Source: Pseudomonas poae
Lineage (GTDB): Bacteria; Pseudomonadota; Gammaproteobacteria; Pseudomonadales; Pseudomonadaceae
Reading direction: 5' to 3'
NCBI GenBank assembly: GCA_028869255.1
Contig: CP110972.1
Location: 3,167,001 to 3,231,000 of the forward strand
Length of the DNA: 64,000 nucleotides
The notes below the pieces were generated by a model. The model made no database searches. It worked only from the letters and a program-made list of their open reading frames with translations, and was not told where the DNA came from. The stretch's first letter is position 1. The number at the start of each line of letters is the position of its first letter. Positions 1 through 13,500 of this stretch are shown here, piece by piece. The translations under genes and the position numbers were made by a program.

Positions 1-387
1 GACGAACCAGCGGAACAGCAGGTTGTAGTTGAGCTGTTCATGCAGTTGCTGCTCGCTGGGCACGGAATACAGAAGCTGCAGCAGCAGGACCTGCAACACC
101 GTGTGTGGCGCAATGGACATCGAGGCGTCGGCCACCAGCCAGTCGCGCTGCTGGTCGAGGATTTCGTCGATCTGCGGGCGCAGCAGCACCAGGGAATGAC
201 CCGACGGGATATAACTGGACACTTCCTTCAAGGCGCCCTGCCAATCGTCCTGGGAGACGATCCATACCCAGGGTGCGCCGTAGCGATAGACCGACACCGG
301 CTTTTTGCGCGCGGCTTCGACGATCTTCGACAGGCGCTGATCGAGCTCCTGCATGCCGACTTTCGAGTAACGTTCCATAGTTCCCAT
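1..387 (-). CDS. Phd/YefM-like domain fused to IS5-type transposase N-terminal domain (DUF772), C-terminus cut by window edge
   Basis: The minus-strand frame runs open off the left edge (129 codons visible). Residues about 5-55 look like a Phd/YefM antitoxin fold: a helix (VGMQELDQRLSKIVEAARK), the strand PVSVYRYGAPWVWIVS, then DDWQGAL. Residues about 60-129 match the N-terminal helical domain of IS5/InsH-type transposases (DUF772), ending in LLLQLLYSVPSEQQLHEQ and NLLFRWFV. No catalytic DDE residue is visible because that domain would lie outside the window. I chose the ATG at 387 because AGGAG sits 7 bases upstream; the ATG at 378 is also possible. No terminal inverted repeats were seen nearby. 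It may be a domesticated transposase fragment turned regulator, or the start of an insertion sequence. The domain calls come from motif reading and the function is unknown. Confidence 0.7.
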   Translation of the reverse strand, partial: MGTMERYSKVGMQELDQRLSKIVEAARKKPVSVYRYGAPWVWIVSQDDWQGALKEVSSYIPSGHSLVLLRPQIDEILDQQRDWLVADASMSIAPHTVLQVLLLQLLYSVPSEQQLHEQLNYNLLFRWFV

Positions 388-485
388 CGCCCCACTCCTG
401 GCATCCTGCTTGCGGTTGAAAAAGACGCCGTTCCGACGTTGTCAATCGCGATACACAGGAGAGACGGGAGTGGCCCATGGCTACC

Positions 486-509
486 GAACTTTTGTCATGA
501 AAGCTTCAT
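486..509. promoter_or_regulatory. 24-bp motif shared with the pdtA upstream region, copy 1
   Basis: The plus strand reads GAACTTTTGTCATGAAAG followed by CTTCAT. It is closely similar to the motif at 14062-14085. Each copy lies about 100 bp upstream of a minus-strand start (387 here, 13964 for pdtA), in the same orientation. It also resembles a Pho box (TTGTCAT-N4-GCTTCAT, about 10 of 14 matches to CTGTCAT-N4-CTGTCAT), but in the orientation opposite to the gene. The regulator is not established. Confidence 0.4.
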
Positions 510-540
510 TTTTGGTTGAGCGGGGGATTTTTTTAGGGTG

Positions 541-1346
541 TACATATCCGGTTTTGCGGTAACGGCGGATATTGGTTCCGCTCTTACAGCGGGTCACTTT
601 TGGAAGAGCGCCAAAAGTAACCAAAAACGCTCCGCCCCAACACTCGGCACCTCGCCTCCGGCTCGGTGTGCCCGCACGCAGACTTGAATCCGTGGGCCGC
701 CGCGATGGGCCATCCATGGCCCAGCGCGGCTAACCCGGCGTCCTGCCGGGTTACCCACGGATTCAAGCCTGCGTGCGGCCAGCGTGTTTTACGGGGCGCC
801 TGAGATCAAGATCAAAAGCGCAAAAGATCGCTGACTTCGTCAGCGCAAAGGATGTAAGGGCCAGATCAAAAACAAAGCAAAGCACGGCGGCCTGACAGCC
901 GACCTCGGTCAAGTGTGGGAGCTGGCTTGCCTGCGATGCAGACACCTCGGTACATCAGGCAAACCCAGTTGATGTCATCGCAGGCAAGCCAGCTCCCACA
1001 GAAAAGCCGATCTACTGCGGACCCGCTTTTGATCTACACCACTCAGGTCGGCTACAAGGCCGCCGTGCTCTGCTTTTGACTTTGATCTGAGACGCCCCGT
1101 CAATCACGCTGGCCGAACGCAGGCTTTGGAGCGTGGGCAACCCGGCAGGACGCCGGGTTAGCCGCGCTGGGCCAAGGATGGCCCATCGCGGCGGCCCACG
1201 CTCCAAAGCCGGAGTGAGGGCACACCGAGCCTAGGCGAGGTGCCGAGTGATGGGGCGAGGACTTTTTGCTTACTTTTGGGTCCTCCCAAAAGTGAGTCGC
1301 TGTAAGAGCGAAACCCTAGGCGGCCGTTACCGAAGTAACGGATATG
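541..1346. repeat. Large palindromic intergenic element, copy A
   Basis: The ends are inverted repeats: TACATATCCGGTTTTGCGGTAACGG on the left and TTACCGAAGTAACGGATATG on the right. Inside the ends are TTCCGCTCTTACAGCGGGTCACTTTTGG-like arms and two GC-rich foldbacks in opposite orientation (about 672-778 and 1118-1210). Each foldback has an outer stem enclosing two hairpins. The centre holds a CGCTGACTTCGTCAGCG hairpin (about 828) and a REP doublet. The short open frames here recur in all copies and in several phases, so I treat them as non-coding. Other copies are at 18504, 26576 and 56217. Confidence 0.85.
915..999. repeat. REP doublet (REPIN) nested in element A
   Basis: Two inverted copies of the GTGGGAGCTGGCTTGCCTGC core face each other across about 45 bp. 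This is the usual REPIN arrangement mobilised in trans by RAYT transposases in Pseudomonas. It lies in the centre of palindromic element A. Confidence 0.85.
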
Positions 1347-1440
1347 CCCTCCCCCATACAGACGCGCAAAACAACAACCACAACGCACAAAACACTCAAC
1401 AATGATCACCAAACGGCTTTCTGTAAAACCAGCCAATACC

Positions 1441-1470
1441 AAAAAAAACGGGGCGATCACCGATCGCCCC
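1441..1470 (-). terminator. Rho-independent terminator of pdtA
   Basis: The stem GGGGCGATC/GATCGCCCC has a 3-base loop and, on the minus strand, is followed by eight T. It lies 33 bp past the pdtA stop codon. Confidence 0.85.
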
Positions 1471-1502
1471 AAATAGTTACATCGAGAGGTCTTTCAAAAT
1501 CG

Positions 1503-4500
1503 TTACAAACTGATCTGCTTACGCTCCTCATCCGTCAATCGTGCCCGCGCCTGGTCGCTCAACGGGCCGGCACCGAGCACCTGCACCGGGCTGTCAGGGT
1601 TGTAGCCCGAAGTCTTCCGAGCCTCTTGCGGCTCACGCTGCACCGGCTCAGAGCCAAAACTCAGCACCTCCACGGTGACAATCGACGCCCGCCCCTGCTT
1701 GGCCGCCGCCTGCTGGCTACGCGCCGCATCTTCCGCCGCCTGGGACGCCGCCGCCCCCGCCGCGCTGGCCGAACTCATCGCCCCGGTATTCACCGCTGCC
1801 GACACCGGCACCCCGGACGACTTGCCCTGGGTCTGGATGTTCGCCGCGTTCACCACCCGCAATGCCGCGATGTTGATGTTGCCGGACACTCGAATACCCG
1901 CCTCACCCGCATCGATGGTGCCCAGCGGCGCAATCAGGTCGATATCCCCCGCCGGTACTTCCGGGATCGGGTTGAGCGTGGCGATCCCCGCACCGGTACT
2001 CGGCACCGATGGCGACAGGCTCACATTGCCCCAGTTGTCATAGACACGCTTGGGCGGCGTGTACACCACGGTGGTCTTGGAGCCACGACCGGCGTTGATA
2101 TCGCCCTCGGCGGTCCACCCCATGATCGAGCCGCCGAAGGTGGTCATAATGCGGCTCTGGCCAAGCAGGATGCTGCCCATGGAGTACAACTGGATATCGC
2201 CGGTGCCCTGGGTGATCACCCCAGCGGTGGACGGTGGCGCCGCCCCTTCGATGCCGAAGGTCTGGCTGCCGCCCGGGGTGAGCATCTGGATCGAGCCACC
2301 GAAATTGGTGTGCACGCCCGCGCCGCCGAACATCGTGATATCGCCTTTGTAGGTGATCGGGTTACCGGCCACGTCCTTGTCCGGGAACAGCGCCGCAATC
2401 GCCACACGGCCACGCAGGTAACTGCCCTGGCGCACGCTGCCATCCTGGTTGTACTCGCGACCGGCGGCCTTGAGTTCGGCGAAGTACACATCCCGTGCGA
2501 AGATCCGTTGTTGCTCCGCCGGCAGGGTGGCGTAGTAGGCCCGCGCTTGCTCGGTGTCGCCGATAAACCCGAAGCGCTCGGCCAGCCAGTCGACCAGTTC
2601 GTGTTCATAGGTCTTGGCAACCTTGCTGCCCTGCAACGACTCGCCCGGTTGCGCGAGGTTGGCGGGGTTGAGGTAAGCCTCGACAAAGCGGCGGTAGTCC
2701 GGGCCGTTGGGGCCGACACCGGCCTGCATCACGATACTGGCGCCCGAGCGATTGTCGCCTGCCGCCACCGGACCGAGGCTGGTGACGCTGACCTTGTCCT
2801 CCATCAGGATAGTGCGCCCGGCCATCAGTTCCAGGGTGCCGGGGCCAGCGACCTGGAAGTTGCTGTAGAGGATGTCGCGCCCGGCCGAAACGATGGAGAC
2901 ATCGGTGGGGCTGTTATGGATAAACAGGTTGCCCATGGACGTTTCCTTCTGGAACCCGCTTACCGTGTCAAACAGGCTGCCGCTGCTGACGATATCCCGG
3001 CCTGCCATCATCCACACCGGCCCACCGCCCTCGAACCAGGTCTGGCCTTGATGCAAATCGCCCGGGTTAATCCCGAAGGTGATGATCCGCCCACTGCTGA
3101 CGCCTACCAGGTCGCCGGTCAATGCGTAGAAACGCGCCGCGGATGCCGGAGCATAGGCATCAGTCGATGCGCTGGCGGAGCCGAACACAAACAACGGCAA
3201 ATGGCGGACGTTGTCGGAGCTGCCGTTTGGCGAAAGGTTGCTGGCGACAGCCTCGATGCTGCTGCCAAGCCTGCCGACAAACGCCGGTTGCCAAGGCGTG
3301 GCCATGATCGCCGGGTCAGCCGCCGATTGGCTCACGAACATCCCGCCGGCATAGATCGAGTCATGGGCAAGCAACTGCAACTGGCTGTTGGCGCCCGGGG
3401 CGAGCAACAACGGGAATTTGTAGTCATTGTCGGTGCGTGACGAGCCGCCCGCCTTGCCGTAGTACAGGCTGCCGCTGGCGGCCGTCGCTCGCAGAATCGA
3501 CGGGTACACGACCGCCAGGTCAGAGGCCAGCCCCGTGGTATTGGGCGACAAGTTGCCACCGGCGGAAAACAGGTCGATGGCCGTGCGCGCGGTCCACAGC
3601 GAGAACCAACTGGTGCCCGGCCCGTGCTCTTCCCCCCTGACGAAGGATGAACTGTTGGGCAGCAGGACCCGGCCAGGATCGAGCACGCTCTGCAGCGCCA
3701 GGTCACCCAGGGTGCCCAGGCTGAACGTCGCATCACCCGGCACCAGCACGATGCCGCCGCGCATCAGCCCACGCGTGGCCTGCAACGCGTCGAACGCCCG
3801 CACTTCACCCGGGCTGTGGTCGGTACTGGCAATGCCGTACTGCAACTCGATCTGGCCCGAGGCCCCCGCCAGCAGTTGCGCATTACCGCGCAGGTTAACC
3901 AGCGTGCCGTTCAGGCTGCTGCTATCCAGGCTGCTCTCGGGGTTCAGGGCCCCACCGATATTCACCCGCAGATCACCGCCACCGGTCAGTTGCAGGCTGC
4001 CATCGCTGGCCACCCGCCCGGTGCTGCCGACCGCCAGCACCAAGCCCTGGCTGCGTGGGTTGACGTTGGCCGCCATGGCATTGCCGGCCAGCGTGCGCAG
4101 CATCCCGGCGTCACCGCCTACCCGCACATCCACGTCACCGCCGCCCAAGGTACCGAAACCGGTGAAGCCTACCAATTGGTCCGCCGCGCCGGTCGCGGTA
4201 TAGCTGCCGAAATTGATCCACCAGGCCGTTGGCTGGGGCGCCCCGCCGGTATCGACGGTGCCGCTGCCTTGACGCCACAGCCAATTGCCGACGCTGGCTG
4301 AATCGCTCCCCACATCCAGAGGGTTCGGTCGCCCCGGCGCGGAAGCCGTGGCGTTGAGGATATTGCCCGTCAGGTTGCCCCCAACCTTCAAGCTCAGGTT
4401 GCCCCCGGCTTGCGGGTACCAGGCGCGGTACAGGCTGGTGGGGCTAGCATTGACGAATTGCTCGAAATAGCTGCCCTCGTCGTTCAACACCGTCTTGCCC

Positions 4501-7500
4501 AGGCCCTGGGACTTGGGCTGGTTGTAGGGGTCGCCCTCAAAGGTCGTGGCAGACGACGTGCCGGCGGTGTACACCCCGTACAGCGAGTCCATGCTCAGGT
4601 TGCCGGCACTCAACAACTCCAGGTCGCCGGTGCCGGTGCGGATCACACTGAACCGCGTCGCAGCGGGTGAGGCCGCGAAGTTCTTGGCCGATTGGGCAAG
4701 GCAATAGCTGGGGTTGTCCGCGCAGAACTGCGCAGTGGTCGTGCCAAATTGCGCCAGGAACTCATCGGTGACCGCAGAGCCAAGTGTCACGCCAAGGTCG
4801 GCCAGGTCGGCCGCTGCCTGGGCGGTCCAGACGAACGAGGGTTTCACCGCGCAGTACTCCGGCGAGCCTGCACAGAAGTCGGCGATCGGCCCACCACCCA
4901 ACTCATCGAGCAACGATTGTTCGATCGGATCACCCACTTTGACGTCGATGCCCAGGCTCGCCAGCAGCTCCACCCCGGCCGCTGTCCATCCCTGCACGGC
5001 CTGGGACGGCATTTCCTTGGCGAACATGCCGTAGTGAGTATCCGCCAGGCGCAGGTCGCCGGTACGGGGATGCGGTTGCAGCAGCCGACTGTCGGCCGCC
5101 TCGGTGTCGGCACCCGCCACCAGCCGCAGCGACCAGGACTGCGTGCCCTCGGCCAGCATCGGTGCAATGGCCCAGTTCTGGCCCTGGCGGCCCGACTCCT
5201 CGGGACGCAGCTGGACCGATGTCGCGTCGTTGAGCAACTTGACGTTGGTACCGGAAGGAATCAGTGCGCCCTTGGGCAACAGCAAATCGCTGGCAAGGGT
5301 CACCACGTTTTGGGTGGGGCCAGGCGCCTGGAAATTCTGCGGCAACGGCACGCCCTTGGGCCAGGTCATTGCCTTCAATAAGGTGTTCTGGGTCAACAGG
5401 CTACCGGCCTCCAGTTGCGAGCCACTGACCAGGGTTTGCGCCTGACTCAGCAAGGTACCCGCGGCAAACAGCACGTTGCCCGCGCCGTCGAGCACCGCCG
5501 CCGCCAACACGGTACCGGCAGGCAGCACCAGATCCTGGTTGAGGGTGGCACGCACCGGCAAACGGGTGCCCGCGCTCACGCCGATGGCGGTAATCGGCAG
5601 GTCGTAGTTCAGCACCACACCCGCCGGGAAAGCCGTGCCGGTTGCCAGGCTCACACCTTGCCCCGGCACCACGATATCGCCGCCGGTGAAGTCAACCCCC
5701 GGCAACAACACCCAACCCTTGTCATCCACCGTCTCCGGCGGCGGTGCGAAGCCATCGTTGATACTGCCGTAGATGCTCAGGTCGCCACCCGCCCGCAGGG
5801 TCAGGCTTCCCGCCTCGGTCTTTTCATGGGTCGGCGACCTGAGGCTGGCGTAGCGCAAGCCGGACAAGTCCAGGTCGCCCTGCACCACCAGATCGCCGTC
5901 CGGGGTCTTGCTGATGATTTCCACGCCGGGGCGCAGATGGAAGGTGTCGCCGTAAGTGTCGTTGTTCAAACCGGCGAGCTTGTTTTGCAACAGATTGGTG
6001 TTGAGCAGCGCGGCCTCGATGAAGTCATTGCTCAGTTTACTTTTGCCGTTCAGATAATCCTGGGTGATCTGCTGATACGGCCTGCCGCTGGTGGTGGGGT
6101 CGGTTTTCTCGGGTGCATCGTCATAGGTTGCCATGGCGTTGAGCGTGATCGAGCGAGCGCCCTGAATGTCCACGCGGCCATGCGCGTCGATGGCAATGTC
6201 GTTGATCACGCCCGAGGCGTTGGCCAGGCGAGGTGCGTTGAGCTCGAGGGTGCCGCGATTGCGCCCATCATTACCGCTGGCGGCAGTACCGTGGCGCAGG
6301 TCGATGCGTGCGCCTTCGGCCAGGGTCAGCAGGCCATTACCGGAACCCAGCACCACCATGGCCCGGTTCGGCGAGTCGATGATCTTGCCGTAGCTGTCTA
6401 CCCGCAACTTGCTGCCGTGGGCGTCCAGCACCGCGCTGCCGTCGAGGGTCAGGCCGTTCTTGCCGGCCAGGCTGATACTGCCGACACGTTCGCCGCTGGC
6501 GTCCACCAGGCCGGTAACCCGCAGGCTGCCGTTGTCCACCGAGACATTGATAATGCCCGCCTTGAGGCCATCGCCAATGCTCAGGTCGCCCTGTTTGAGC
6601 TGGAAGCTGCGCGCACCGAATACCTGGCCGGCGTTGAGGCGCTGGTTGAGATCGGCGAACTGCTGGTCCAGCGCACCACTGCCGCCCAGGCGCTGTGCCT
6701 GGATTTCCACGCTGCCGGCCGTATAGGGCATCAAGGTGCCGCCGGCATCGTAGTAGCCGGTGCTGCTGCCGAGGATCCGGCCCTGCAGCTCGACAATACC
6801 GCCTGCCACATCCGTAGCAACCGCACGCAGTTTGCCGGCCTGGTTATGTTTGGCCGACAGGTCGATGGTCGAGCCCGCTGCCTGTCTGACATTGCCGCTG
6901 CGGCTGTCGAGCAGCACCTCGCCACCCCAGCCGTATTGGGTGAGATCGTTGAACACCACGGAGCGACCAGCGACGTCGATCAACGCGCCGTCCGCCAGTA
7001 CCACATCGCCCCGCGCACCCAGGCTGAGCTTGCCGCTGGGCAACACCACCGCCGTGGCGACACGCACGCTGTCGCCTTGCAGGGACAGCTCGGCCCCCAT
7101 GCCGTTCGCGGCACCCGACGCACCCGCCGAGGCTGCCACATCAATCGCGCCACCCACGGTGATACGGTTGATCGAGCCGGCTTCACCGGTCATCAGCGGA
7201 GTAAGAATATTGAGATTGCCGCCGCTGTACTGGAAGCCTTTGACCGGGTCATAACCGGTCAGGCTCTGGTACACCGACAGGGTGCCCTTGTGGTTGGCGG
7301 TGATGCGCTCGCTGGCATTCAGGTTGACGTTGGCAAAGCCCAGGGCCAGACGGTCGAAGGTCTTGGTGGTGCTGGGCTGGGCAAAGGCGCCGTAACCGAA
7401 CTCGATGCGCTCGGCGTTGATATCCAGGCGCCCGCTGCCGGTACCGGCACCGCCGCCAATCACCGCACCGGGTGCCGCCTCGGCGCCCTGCCAGATCAGG

Positions 7501-10500
7501 TTGGCGGTGTGGATCGTCGCCACATCGTTGGCATCGCCCGCGCCATAGATCGCCGGTGTGGAGAGCAACAAGTTGTTCAGCCGCGATTTGCCGGTCTGCA
7601 CATCGTAAGTGTCCAGCGTCGTGGTGCCGTAGAAGTTGAATGCCTGGGCCGCTGACAATTGCAGGGTTTCCAGGGCCGGTGCGCCGGACTGGGTATCACC
7701 GCGTAACAGGCGATCAATCACTGGCTGGTTGAGGGTCAAGCCGGCCGGCAACACGTTACGTGCAGCGGCATCGGCCAGCGCCTCGGCACTGCCGACATTG
7801 ATATTGCTCAAGGCCAGTGCCAAGTGGCGTGTGCCGTAGCGCACCTGATCGTCCAGCTCCAGGGCCTGGGTGGTCGAGATCACGATGCTGCCATCGGAAT
7901 ACAGCGCGGTCTGCCCACTGCAATTGCCCACGGCACAGGCACCGATGCGGATGCTGCCGCCCTTGCCCGCGGCTTCCGGGTAAGGCAGCACATTGATCAA
8001 CCCATTGGAGACCACCAGCATATTGGGTGCACTGCTGTAGACAAACCCATCGCGCGAATCGTAAGACGCCGCCCCCCGGCCCAGCGTATTGATGGAGGCG
8101 CCTTGCTCAACCACGATATCGCCATTGCGCGAAACCATCATCACTTCCGGCGCCAGAAGCGTCGCCCCCGAACGCAGCGTAATGGCGCTGGCCATGCTGG
8201 TGGCGAACCCGACGTTATTGCCGCTCTGCCCATACAACACCATCGACAAGCCACCCACCAGCAGGCGTTTGGCGCTCATCGCGTTGAGGCTTTGGGCGTC
8301 TACCGTTACCCCGTCGAATGCCTGGGTCAATGGCGTGTTGGCATCAACTATCTGTATCGCACCGTCAGCCGCTCTGCTGGTGACCGCGACGGTACCACCG
8401 TAGCCGCCTTGCGCTGCCTCAAACCGGCCAATGCCTTTGAACGAAAAGGTCTCACTGCCGCCACCGGCGTCCAGCGCCAGCTTGAGGGTTTTCGCGTCAA
8501 CCGGCATCAACGCCCGTGGCACACCGAGGTTGGCCGCATCGGCGACGGCAAACTGGGTATAACTCATTTCGTTGTACTGGGAATAGCGGCGCAAGGTATC
8601 GGCCGAGGTGAGGATCAGTTGGCTGGCCTGGCTGTTGCGGATCCCGGTATTGACGATCGACAGCTGCCCTGCGGTGGACCACGAGCCGTTACGCATGGCG
8701 GTGACACCACCGTTGCTGCCGGCCCCGGCCAGGCCATTGACCTCGACCCGGTAAGCGCCGGGCATCAGTGCATAGGTGGACGGCATCAAGGTGTAGGTGC
8801 CGGCAGGCAACCCCGGCACCCCGGCGCCGATGGTGATCTGCTGGCCCACCAACGGTGCTACCGCTGCGCCCTCGGTGGCCACGGGTGCATACCCGGGTTG
8901 CACGCCGGGCACGATGGCGTACACCGGGTTGGTGCTCAACCCCGGCAGCACGAACCCGCCGGTGGCGCCGAACTGCACCAACGGGTTGTAGCGTGCGTCC
9001 GTGGAGCCGCCGCGACCGGAAATAAACCCGGCGCCCAGCAGGTCCCCGCCACCGGACAGGTCCAGGGTGGCATCCGGCAATACCGCCACCGACTTGCCGC
9101 CCAGGATCACACCCACCGTCAGGTCGCCGTTGCCATTGCGCACGCCGCCCTGGCCGATGAAGTTCAGCGTCTTGCCGTTGTAGCGGTAGACCTGGCCATC
9201 CACTGTGCCACCGTACGGCAGGACCAGGCCCTTGCCGCTCACGGACGTCAAGCTACCGGGCAGCAGTTCGACCCGGGTGCTGCCCACGTTGCCGATTTCG
9301 ATCAGGCCCAGTGGCGCTTGCAGCACGCCGCCTTGCTCGATGGTGGCCGCGCCCAGTTGCAGGCGACCAAACACCGAATACGGGGCAACCACGCTGGCGT
9401 CGCCGTTCTTCTGCACGGTGAGGGTACGGGCGGGGTCGAACAGCAGGCCGGTCGACGTGCTGCCGGTGAGGCCCACCAGTACTTGTGCGGCGATCTCGCT
9501 GCCAGGGTAGATGCGCGTAGCCCGCAAGCTCAGGTCGCCCCCCGACTGCAATACCGTACTGAAGCCATTGGGGGTCACGCCGCCATCGCGTCCGGCGAGA
9601 AAGCGCAGGTCGCCACGGCTGTTGAGATTGACCCGATCAAAGCCCTGGTTGAGGGCGAAAGTGACCTTGTCGCGAATATCCAGCAGATCGCTGTCAACCG
9701 TAAACCGGCCCTGCCCCGGCACCGTCGACGCGGGGTCAGCCAGGTAGGGCGTGACGTAGCTCTCCATGCCCGTCCTGTCCGGCGCGAGCATGCCGCTGAG
9801 CACCACATGCGGCGCCGCAAGATGGACCTGGGAGGTCGCGGGCGCGCTCTTCGCCAGCCCGATGCCTTGTGAATACACGGTCAGGCTCTGGCCCATGTTC
9901 AGTGACACGTCACCCGCCATGTTCAGTGCGCCATTGACCAACAGCGCCAGGTTGTCAAAGCCGCCTGCCGTGACCTGGTCCACGCCAAGCCGGGCATGAC
10001 CGTAGGTCAACGCATCAGCCGCCGCTTCGGCACTGCCTGGCAACGCCTGCGCCGGGTACTGCTGGCTCAGGATCAACTCGCGCACCGGCAACACCCGATT
10101 GGTGGCCAGGCTGCGCAGGTAATAAGGGGCTTCCAGTGCCACTGCCAAACGCCCACCGGCCGCACCGGCGCCGCCGGCATTGGCGACGAAGCTGCCATCC
10201 AGGTACAGGCCGTTGCTGGACGCAAAAGCAAGGTTGCCGCCGTCGCTCGCCACCGTCGTGCGGCCCTGACCCGGCAGATCCAGCGACGCCTGGGCGCCGG
10301 ACGCGTCGAGCCGCGCACCCTCGCGCACCACCACAAACAGGTTGCTGCCCTTGGCAATGCCGGTGGTGGGGTCGATGTCGCCGCCCACCGTGATCGACCC
10401 GCCGTTACGCACCTGGCCGTAGACACCACCGCGGTTGTCCACGGCCGTCACGGCGCGGCCGGACACGTCAATCAGGGCCTGTTCACCGACCCAGATCGAA

Positions 10501-13500
10501 CGGCCATGGCCGACCGCCTCGACCCTTTCCGAGTCGGCCGTGGCCAGCCCCTTGAGGCTGACGCTGCCACCCCACGCGTTAAGCGTGCCGTTCAGGGTGA
10601 GCTGGCCGACGCTCAGCAGGTTGATCGACTGGCCCGGATCGACATTGATCACCGCGCCCTGGCCCACGCTCAACGCGGTGCTCGCCATCTGCGCGGCCGA
10701 AGAGAGCACATGGCCGGCGGTCAGGCTCAGGCTCGCGCCACCACGCTGAGTCAGTACGCGCTTGGTCGCGTCCTCCTGATACAGCGGCGGGGTCCAGGGT
10801 TGCAGGGCACTCGCGGCATCACTGCCGGTCAGCGAGGCAGCGGCCTGTTCGCGGGCACGGTAAACCGGCATGTTCACATCAACCTGGGTACCGTCCGCGA
10901 CGATCAGCCCCTCATTACCGGTGATGTCGTAGGCCGAGAAGCCTTTGTTGAAAAAGTCGCCGGCCAGTTGCAGGGTAGTGGCGTCTGCCGCGCCCTCGCC
11001 GATCAGCACCTTTTGGGCCTGCAACGCCAAGGTGCCACCGCCTTTGACTCCATAGCCGCGCACTTCGCCACCCAGGGCGAGTGACCCCAGGCCGCCGAGG
11101 TTCACATCGCCGCCCTTGCCGCCGCTGACCTGGCCGTCTTCGGCAACGGTGGCGCCGGAGGACACATCCACCAGGCTGCCGGCGCCGAGGTTCACCGCCA
11201 AGGTGCTGCGCAGTGAGACCTTGCCGCCGTTGATATACGCCACACCGTGGCGCAGGGTCGGGTCTTGCGCGAGGTTGTTCCAGCGGCCACTGGCGTCCAG
11301 CTGGACACCGCTGGCTACGTCGAGGCGCCCGCCACCCGCCAGGATCACATCACCCACCGCGTTGCCCTTATCAAGGTCAACCTGGGTGAGGATGCTGCCC
11401 GCGTTGATGCTGCCGCCATGGGCGGTGAGGCTGGCGTTGATGGCGACGCCTGGCCCGAACAGGGTGATATCGCCGCCGTCCGCCACCTTGAGCGCACCGT
11501 TGACCATGATCTGCCGCTTGGCGCCGACCTTGACCGCGCCCAGTTGGTAACCATTGAGCTGGTCACTGTCGAGCACCAGCATGCCCTGGCGATCCGTCGG
11601 CAATGCGCTGGTGAGGTCCAGGCCATCCGCGATTTTCTGGGTGTTGCTGTCGATCAGCACCTGGTCGGTGGTGCCGCTCAGGGCATAACGCAGGGTGCCG
11701 GTGGTTTTGTTGTAGATCGGGAGGTACTGGCCAATGATCAACTGCGCCCGCTGGGCCTGGGCCTTCTGGGACTGCAGGTAGCCGTCGAGGTTGATATTCG
11801 GCGCCTGGGTCTGGCGATCGCCCTGGAATACATCGCTGATCAACTGGCCTTCGAGCACCGCGCTGGTGGTACCGACCACCAGCTTGCCGGCATCGCGGCC
11901 CACGGTGTATCCGTCCTCGTAGCGACGTTGCGCCGCGATCAACGGGTTGTAGTAGTAATCCGTCTGGTCCCAGCGTGCGCTGGTGTCCTCATAGCCCTTA
12001 TAGAAACCCGAGTAGAGAATGTCACCGGGGGCCTTGGACAGCTCAAACAACTGGCCGTTGGGGCCCTTGAGCCAGCTCTGCTGGATGTACCCTGCCTGCA
12101 CATCCACCGTGCCGCCCGACAGGTTGATCTGTGCGCCCTGTTGGGTCACTACATCCTTGCCGGTAAAGGTCACGGTGCCGCCCTGGGCCATCCACTCGCC
12201 GACGGAATGGCCCTGGGTGCCGAGGTAGCCGCCGACTTCCAGCAAGCCACCGGCGGTGTACCAGCGATCCGTCGCGTAGCCGTTGGTGCCGGCGGGCACA
12301 AACACCAGCTCGCGCAGGTCGACCCATACGTCGTTGTTGATCAGTTGCCCGTTGTCCCGGTTGATCGGTGCATCACGCTGCTCGTTGCCTTGCACGTTGA
12401 TCTTGATGTTGTTGGTGTCCATCGCCACCTTGACGCCGATAGCGCCGGACACGTCGATCATCGCCCCATCACGCACCAGGCTGCGCCCGGCGGCGCTGAC
12501 CGCTACCTGGCCGCCGGTGGCCAGGGTGATCGAGCCTTTCTGGAAGTCCACGGTGGCGCCGCTGACGATCTCGATCCGCGACTGGTCGGTGCGGTCGGCT
12601 ACGGTGCTGAGGTTGTTGAACTGGCCGGTGATCAGGTTGGAGGCAAGGCCGTCGAACTTCACCAGGCCGGCGGCCTGCTGGCTATTGAGGGCGGTGCTGG
12701 CGCTGGCGTCCAGCAGGACCGCCGTGGTGCTGCCCTCGCCCAGGGTCACGCTGCCGGTTTTATCGGTTGCCGCGTTCAACAAATGCACCGTGCCGCGGGT
12801 GTCCACCGAGGTACTGGCCAGGGCCACGCCGTTCTGCTGCACCTGGTGCCCGGTGAGGGTGATGTCGCCGGTTGAGGCCAGGATCAGCCCGTTGTTGGTG
12901 ACTGTGCCGGCGGTGCTGCCGGCCTTGAGGCTGGTGGCCACTTCGCTGCCGCGGGTAGTGGAACGGTCATTGCCGGCGGTGCCGACGCCCTTGCGGATAT
13001 AAAAGCTGTCGCCGGCTGCCAGGGTGGTCTGGCCCTTGGCGGTAATGATCGTACCGGCGTTTTCGACTTCCGAACCAAGCAACAACGTATACCCACCGGA
13101 GTCGGTGGAGGTCGCAGCCTGGTGGGTCTGGATCAACGCCCCGCGCTGCACCTCGACCTTGCCTGCCGCGTCAGTGAAGGTTGCCTGGGTACCATTGGCG
13201 TCCACATAAATGCCACGCTGGGTGAACTGTTCGTCAGTGATACTCGCCGCCGCCGCGACCAGGTTGCGCACGTTGACCTGGCTGGTGCCGCCGAAGACCA
13301 CGCCGTTACGGTTCATGAGCATCACCGTGCCGGCGCCGTTGATCTGGCCCTGGATCTCGCTGGGCCGCGCATTGGGGTCGTTGACGCGGTTGAGCAGCGC
13401 CCAGTTGGACTGCTGCTGGAAATCGACGCGGGTGTTGCGCCCGACGTTGAAGGTCTCCCAGTTGAGGATCGCCTTGTCGGCGGTCTGCTCGATGGTCACG

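Noticed and set aside
584..1472. Short open frames in element A, and their near-identical relatives in elements B, C and D, as small proteins
   Set aside because: The same DNA is open in several phases and both directions because it is palindromic and GC-rich. The stem covariation supports a folded nucleic acid rather than a protein.
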